Source of the DNA: Nocardioides sp. BGMRC 2183
Lineage (GTDB): Bacteria; Actinomycetota; Actinomycetes; Propionibacteriales; Nocardioidaceae
Length of the DNA stretch: 64,000 bases
Assembly: GCA_008123405.1 (NCBI GenBank)
Contig: VSSA01000002.1
Location: 124,001 to 188,000 of the forward strand
Direction of reading: 5' to 3'
Shown here: positions 60,064 to 64,000 of the stretch, piece after piece
How the letters are laid out: every line of letters begins with the position of its first letter
How positions within the stretch are numbered: position 1 is the first letter of the stretch
Notes under the pieces: model-generated
Database searches by the model: none
Told to the model about the DNA's origin: nothing
Seen by the model: the letters and a program-made list of their open reading frames with translations, nothing else
Made by a program: the position numbers and the translations under genes

Positions 60064-60069
60064 AAGGTA
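60064..60069 (-). promoter_or_regulatory. -10 hexamer of the leaderless TetR transcript
   Basis: TACCTT on the minus strand, 7 nt before GTG 60056. Confidence 0.5.
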
Positions 60070-60120
60070 GCCGTCCTGGGGCGACGGCTGGGCCCGTCCC
60101 TGGGCTCGGCACCGGGCTCG

Positions 60121-60537
60121 TCACCGGGGTGCGGCGGGTTGGCGCTGACTCCAGGCGTCGAGCTGTGCCCGGTAGTGCGCGCTGCTCTGCTGGTCGATCA
60201 GGTGGCGGCGGTGCAGGGCCGAGAAGATCTTCACGTTGACCACGTGGATCAGTCCGGTCACCAGCAGGACGACGCCGACCTTCACGCTCAGTGACTCGAC
60301 CAGCTCGGTGGCATCCGCCACCGGCCCGCCGGCCCGTAGGTAGAGCAGCACGAAACCCAGGTTGAGCAGGTAGTAGCCGACCACCAGGAGCCGGTTGGTG
60401 GCGACCGCGACCTCGGGGCGGTCGAAGACGTCGCTGAGGAAGGCCTGTCCGTGGCGGCCCAGGGTCTGGCCGACCCAGATCACGATCGGCAGGCTGACGG
60501 CCAGGTAGGCCAGGTGGGCGATCAGGGTCGTGCTCAT
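60121..60537 (-). CDS. Integral membrane protein of unknown function, TetR-controlled
   Basis: 138 aa with about three or four hydrophobic segments (~5-25, ~48-66, ~83-105). No domain was recognised; the RPEVAVATNRLLVVGYYLLNLGF stretch is well structured. Its promoter is clear and carries two TetR-type operators, so it is tightly regulated, most likely by the adjacent TetR protein. It lies between that regulator and a divergent acyl-ACP desaturase, so a link to membrane lipids is possible (inference). Confidence 0.72.
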   Translation of the reverse strand: MSTTLIAHLAYLAVSLPIVIWVGQTLGRHGQAFLSDVFDRPEVAVATNRLLVVGYYLLNLGFVLLYLRAGGPVADATELVESLSVKVGVVLLVTGLIHVVNVKIFSALHRRHLIDQQSSAHYRAQLDAWSQRQPAAPR

Positions 60538-60553
60538 CGTGAGACTCCTCTAC

Positions 60554-60567
60554 TTGAACGTGTTCAA
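60554..60567. promoter_or_regulatory. TetR-type operator O1
   Basis: TTGAACGTGTTCAA, a palindrome with 6-bp arms and a 2-nt centre, in the untranslated leader of the membrane-protein gene. Confidence 0.65.
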
Positions 60568-60581
60568 AACTCCATGAGTCG

Positions 60582-60610
60582 ACCATATGCCAGATTTTGA
60601 ACACGTTCAA
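60582..60610 (-). promoter_or_regulatory. Promoter of the membrane-protein gene
   Basis: On the minus strand: -35 TTGAAC (60610-60605), 17-bp spacer, -10 TATGGT (60587-60582). The -35 is part of operator O2, and O1 lies downstream, so a TetR dimer at each site would block the promoter. Confidence 0.7.
60597..60610. promoter_or_regulatory. TetR-type operator O2
   Basis: TTGAACACGTTCAA, the reverse complement of O1, overlapping the -35 element. Centre-to-centre distance to O1 is 43 bp, about four helical turns. Confidence 0.65.
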
Positions 60611-60729
60611 CCATCCGCTTTCGCGCCGCCCGACTCGCCGTGGGCCACCTGAGCTGTCAGCCGGCTAGACCGTCACCACGGCCAGCTCGGAGGGCGTACG
60701 CTCGCCGGTAGTCGAGCGAGGGAGTGCCC

Positions 60730-61683
60730 GTGAGTGCTGTTGATCACCTGCTGGAGGAGTTGGAGCCGGTCGTCGCGGAGAACCTCGATCGTCATCTCGG
60801 GCTGGCGCAGGAGTGGCACCCGCACGACTACATCCCGTGGAGCGAGGGCCGCGACTTCGGGTTCCTGGGCGGCGAGGACTGGGCCCCGGAGCAGTCACGG
60901 CTCTCCGAGACCGCCAAGGCGGCGATGATCACCAACCTGCTGACCGAGGACAACCTGCCCTCCTACCACCGTGAGATCGCCACCCGCTTCGGTCGCGACG
61001 GCGCCTGGGGCACCTGGGTCGGACGGTGGACCGCCGAGGAGAACCGCCACGGCATCGCCATGCGCGACTACCTGGTGGTGACCCGCGGGGTGGATCCCGT
61101 CGAGCTCGAGCGCGCCAGGATGGACTACATGACCTCCGGCTACGACTCCGGCGACAAGACGCCGCTCGAGGCGGTGACCTACGTGTCCTTCCAGGAGCTC
61201 GCCACCCGGGTCTCGCACCGCAACACGGGCAAGGTCACCGCTGACCCGATCGCCGACCGGATGCTTGCGCGGATCTCCAAGGACGAGAACCTGCACATGG
61301 TCTTCTACCGCAACATCGTTGCGGCCGCGCTGGAGATCGCGCCGGACGAGACCATGCGCGCGATCGCCGACGAGGTCATCGGCTTCGAGATGCCCGGCGC
61401 CACGATGGCCGGTTTCCGTCGCAGCTCGATGGTGATCGCCAAGGCGGGCATCTACGACCTGAGGCTGCACTACGACGACGTGATCATGCCGATCCTGCGG
61501 CACTGGAACGTCTTCGACCGCACGGGCCTCAGTGGCGTCGGGGAGCGGGCGCGCGAGGAGCTCGCCACCTTCCTCGACGGCCTGGACGCCCAGGCCGCCC
61601 GCTTCGTGGAGCGTCGCGCAGAGCACCGCGCCCGCGCCGCCGCCCGGTCCGAGGACGGCGCGCCACGCGACATCGTCACCTGA
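60730..61683 (+). CDS. Acyl-ACP desaturase (DesA-like)
   Basis: 317 aa. The two di-iron motifs are TAEENRHG (Glu103-Glu104, His107) and KDENLHM (Asp185-Glu186, His189), as in plant and mycobacterial acyl-ACP desaturases. It introduces a double bond into acyl chains bound to acyl carrier protein. GTG 60730 is preferred over GTG 60724 because GAGGGAG is well spaced to it; TACGCT (60697-60702) may be the -10. It is divergent from a TetR-controlled gene, so shared regulation should be considered. Confidence 0.92.
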   Translation: MSAVDHLLEELEPVVAENLDRHLGLAQEWHPHDYIPWSEGRDFGFLGGEDWAPEQSRLSETAKAAMITNLLTEDNLPSYHREIATRFGRDGAWGTWVGRWTAEENRHGIAMRDYLVVTRGVDPVELERARMDYMTSGYDSGDKTPLEAVTYVSFQELATRVSHRNTGKVTADPIADRMLARISKDENLHMVFYRNIVAAALEIAPDETMRAIADEVIGFEMPGATMAGFRRSSMVIAKAGIYDLRLHYDDVIMPILRHWNVFDRTGLSGVGERAREELATFLDGLDAQAARFVERRAEHRARAAARSEDGAPRDIVT

Positions 61684-61690
61684 CGCCGAG

Positions 61691-61716
61691 CCTCGGCCGG
61701 GACGACCCCGGCGAGC
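61691..61716 (+). terminator. Hairpin after the desaturase gene
   Basis: Imperfect stem with arms CTCGGCCGGG and CCCCGGCGAG around a 4-nt centre, 8 bp past the stop, in a 49-bp convergent gap. Terminator role is inferred. Confidence 0.35.
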
Positions 61717-61732
61717 CCCTCAGTGTTCACCG

Positions 61733-63022
61733 TCAGTAGCGGACGTCGACCCAGACCTGACGGTGGTCCGACGTCGGTACGCCGGTCTCGGGCCACCGCG
61801 CCGGGTCGTAGTCGCCGGTCAGGTAGTAGAGGGGATGGTTGTCGGTGGGCCAGAAGATCCCCGAACCGGTGATCCGGGTGCCCCGCGAGGGCAGCACATA
61901 GTCGACCCGCAGGTTCCCGGGTGCGGTGTCGGCGAAGTCCGCGGTGTCCAGCGCCGGATCCCCCCGATGTGCGTCGTTGGCCCCGCCCTGGTCGACCGCC
62001 TCGACACCCCCGGCCGAACGCGGTGCTGGGTCGTTGATCCGGTGGTGGTCCAGGAGTTGGTCGATGGCGGCGTCGACCGAGTCGCCGTCCATGGGATCGG
62101 CGTTCTGGTCCCCGGCGATCACGAACCGGGAGCCGGGGCGGAGGCCGCCGTACCGGCCCCGGTCGTCGTAGATGTAGGAGGCCGTGCGCCCGCCGGAGAC
62201 GTAGTCGGCCCAGAACCGGATCTCGTCGTGGTTGCGCAGGCCGTTGCGGTCCTCGGGTCCGTCGAAGGTCGGGGGCGTCGGGTGGGAGACGAGGAAGTGC
62301 ACGGTCTTGCGTCCGATCCGGATGGGCACGTCCCAGTGCGACTTCGAGGAGAGGCGTACATCCTCGAGCTCGGCGGCGGAGTACCAGTCGGCCGGCGCCT
62401 CGGTGGTCGGGTCGTCGGGCAGCAGGGCGCCCGGCATGTCGGCCCAACGGAAGGTCTGGAACGTACGCACGGCGCGCGTGTCGATCGGGTAGCGGGAGTA
62501 GACGACCATGCCGTACTGCCCCTCGAAGAGGCCGAAGCCGAAGGCGTCGTTGCCGCCACCGACCTCCCCGTTGTTGTCCAGGTCGTGGCCACTGGGCACG
62601 CCGGTGTTGGACGGGGCGACGTAGGCGTAGGGGTAGCGGATCGGTCGTGCGCCGTGATGGCCGACCTCTAGGTAGTTCTCCCGGAAGAGGTCGACAGCTG
62701 CCGGGTCGTAGTCGAACTCGTTGACCAGCAGTACGTCGGGCCGCACCCGCTGGATCGTCTCCGCGACGTTCGCCGCCTGCTCGTTGTCGGGCGTGGCCAG
62801 GTCGACGGCGAGTTGCCCGGCAGCGCCGCGGTTGAGTGAGGCGTTGAACGTGGAGAAGCGAACGTCACGATCGCCGTGGCCGTGCTTCCCGCCATGCCCA
62901 TGATGGCCGTGCCGCTCACCGGGGTCGGGCGAGGCAGCGCCGGGTGGTGCGGCAGTGAGGGCGAGGGCCGTCGTGGTGACGAGGACGGTGATCAGCCTGG
63001 GGATGGGGCGGGTGCGTCGCAT
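61733..63022 (-). CDS. Secreted endonuclease/exonuclease/phosphatase-fold protein
   Basis: 429 aa. Signal peptide (MRRTRPIPRLITVLVTTTALALTAAPPGAA), then a His-rich segment (GERHGHHGHGGKHGHGDRD) that might bind metal, then the EEP fold: VRFSTFNASLN, VLLVNEFDYD, FVIAGDQNADP and the final TSDHRQVWVDV (catalytic Asp-His). Members cleave phosphodiesters or phosphomonoesters outside the cell. ATG 63022 has GGAGGTTCCCC upstream. Substrate not predictable. Confidence 0.87.
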   Translation of the reverse strand: MRRTRPIPRLITVLVTTTALALTAAPPGAASPDPGERHGHHGHGGKHGHGDRDVRFSTFNASLNRGAAGQLAVDLATPDNEQAANVAETIQRVRPDVLLVNEFDYDPAAVDLFRENYLEVGHHGARPIRYPYAYVAPSNTGVPSGHDLDNNGEVGGGNDAFGFGLFEGQYGMVVYSRYPIDTRAVRTFQTFRWADMPGALLPDDPTTEAPADWYSAAELEDVRLSSKSHWDVPIRIGRKTVHFLVSHPTPPTFDGPEDRNGLRNHDEIRFWADYVSGGRTASYIYDDRGRYGGLRPGSRFVIAGDQNADPMDGDSVDAAIDQLLDHHRINDPAPRSAGGVEAVDQGGANDAHRGDPALDTADFADTAPGNLRVDYVLPSRGTRITGSGIFWPTDNHPLYYLTGDYDPARWPETGVPTSDHRQVWVDVRY

Positions 63023-63115
63023 GGGGAACCTCCGAGTGGGTGGGCGATCCACGCTAGAACCAACCTCCGTCACGACACAGCGAACTTCGCGTGAACGAGC
63101 ACCCGCCCCGTCCGA

Positions 63116-64000
63116 TCAGCCGACCGCTCGCGCCAGGTCGCTGGCGGCCAGGTCCCGGTCGGCGGCCGACGCCGCGACCTGACCTGCCGCGGCCGCCTGG
63201 AGGACCGAGGCCATCGGCATCGGCAGGTCGCGGTGGTGGGCGAGGTCGCCGGCCGCGTACACCCCGGGAACGCTGGTCGCGCCCATGATGTCGACCAGGA
63301 CTCCGCCCGCGTCGGCGGTCTCCAGGCCGAGCTGGTCGGCGAACGGTGCCGCCTGGTGCCAGGCCGGCGTCACGAAGAGACCGCTGAGCGCGACCTCGGA
63401 GCCGTCGACCAGGTCGACCGCGACCCCCGCCCGCCCCTCGACCTCGGTACGACGCAGCCCGGCCACCCCCGCCTCGACAGTCGTGACCTCGGGTCGGTCG
63501 AGCCCCGCGCGCAGTGCCGGGTCCAGCTCCTCGACCGCGACGCCGTCGGTCAGCACCACGATCCGCTCCGCCAGCCGGCCCACCAGCTCGCTGAGCAGAG
63601 GCACGTGCGGTCCGGCGCCGAGGAAGCCGATCGCACCGTCGGCCATCTCGTGGCCGTGGCAGTAGGGGCAGTGGGCGACGACGTCGCCGTACAGCTCGGC
63701 CAGGCCGGGGACCTCGGGAAGGTCGTCGACGACGCCGGTGGCGAGCACGAGCCGGCGTACGGTCACCGGCTCGCCACCGTCCGGCTCGACCACGAAGGCG
63801 TCGACGGAGCCGCGGACCCGGGTCACGCCGACATCGGCGAAGGTGACGCTGGCGTAGGCCTCGACGTCCTTGCGGGCGGCGGCGCGCAGCTCGGCGGGCG
63901 GGGTGCCGTCGTGACCGAGGAAGTTCTGCATCGCGTGGGCGGGGTCGTTGCGGTAGCTGTCGGTGCCGAAGACGATCGTGCGGCGCCGCATCCGGCCGAG
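63116..64000 (-). CDS. Thioredoxin reductase-like FAD oxidoreductase, N-terminus cut by window edge
   Basis: The frame is open to base 64000; about the last 294 residues are seen. NDPAHAMQNFLGHDG matches the segment after the FAD-binding N-terminus of the family, which lies outside. AHCPYCHGHEMADGAIGFLGAGP shows the redox Cys-Pro-Tyr-Cys followed by the NADP-binding strand; GVYAAGDLA is the C-terminal FAD contact. A Met nine bases inside the window could be mistaken for the start, but the upstream residues still fit the family (Leu-Gly-Arg). Actinobacterial members act on small thiols or have unknown partners; no thioredoxin gene adjoins in the window. Confidence 0.87.
   Translation of the reverse strand, partial: LGRMRRRTIVFGTDSYRNDPAHAMQNFLGHDGTPPAELRAAARKDVEAYASVTFADVGVTRVRGSVDAFVVEPDGGEPVTVRRLVLATGVVDDLPEVPGLAELYGDVVAHCPYCHGHEMADGAIGFLGAGPHVPLLSELVGRLAERIVVLTDGVAVEELDPALRAGLDRPEVTTVEAGVAGLRRTEVEGRAGVAVDLVDGSEVALSGLFVTPAWHQAAPFADQLGLETADAGGVLVDIMGATSVPGVYAAGDLAHHRDLPMPMASVLQAAAAGQVAASAADRDLAASDLARAVG

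Noticed and set aside
63116-63991. Internal Met near 63991 as start of the thioredoxin reductase-like gene
   Set aside because: It would lack the FAD-binding N-terminus; upstream residues still match the family, so the gene is cut by the window edge.

Overview
High-GC (about 70%) chromosomal DNA from an actinobacterium. Several things point to the Nocardioides/Nocardioidaceae neighbourhood: a DUF222/HNH (13E12-type) endonuclease, a deazaflavin (F420)-dependent oxidoreductase, an actinobacterial acyl-ACP desaturase, an ECF42 sigma factor with its DGPF partner, many GTG starts, and many genes whose start codon lies 6-7 nt after a TANNNT hexamer (leaderless transcripts). The genus is inferred from gene content, not proven. 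No rRNA, tRNA, CRISPR array, insertion sequence or origin was found.

Layout. 1-2.5 kb: the start of a DUF3427-type helicase (rest outside the window), a tiny HTH regulator whose start codon sits in a perfect palindrome, and a divergent LysE exporter/Lrp regulator pair. 2.6-7.5 kb: racemase-like protein, DUF1772 membrane protein, AraC regulator and two hydrolases. 7.6-14.9 kb: a MazF/ribbon-helix-helix toxin-antitoxin pair next to a complete four-gene type I Wadjet anti-plasmid operon (jetA-jetB-jetC-jetD, minus strand, every junction overlapping). A LexA (SOS) box overlaps the promoter of the divergent HNH endonuclease gene at 15.2 kb. 16.5-26 kb: housekeeping and transport genes (GDPD, TDT transporter, orphan DNA methyltransferase, F420 enzyme, SulP transporter, DrrAB-type ABC exporter, Dps).

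26-36.3 kb looks like one organosulfur-scavenging module: cytoplasmic Cys-type sulfatase, peptide-type (Dpp/Opp) ABC importer, ROK regulator and divergent TauD/AtsK-type dioxygenase. 36.4-47.8 kb: M20 peptidase, two MFS transporters, DinB, secreted SurE-like nucleotidase, DGPF protein with ECF42 sigma factor, M3 peptidase and an apparently autoregulated PadR. 47.9-55 kb: a secreted protein of unknown function, Ser/Thr kinase, double-GNAT protein, YceI, two small conserved proteins and glmS. 55.1-56.7 kb: a clearly AT-richer islet with a secreted metzincin-like protease and a lipoprotein. 56.9-64 kb: DEAD-box RNA helicase, transglycosylase-like lipoprotein, TetR with two operator copies in front of a membrane protein gene, acyl-ACP desaturase, secreted endonuclease/phosphatase-fold protein and a thioredoxin-reductase-like enzyme cut by the window edge.

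The most unusual signal is not a gene. Several families of short intergenic repeats occur mostly between 26 and 52 kb: (A) five copies of a palindrome with outer arms TTGCGTCATACG/CGTATGACGCAA; (B) three arrays of a 22-bp unit (GTTGAGTTGG...GGGCCC), each placed at the 3' end of a gene in the same orientation, two of them supplying the gene's own stop codon; (C) two related long hairpins at the ends of the two arms of the sulfur module; (D) a double inverted repeat after the M3 peptidase gene. I do not recognise families A and B as described elements.
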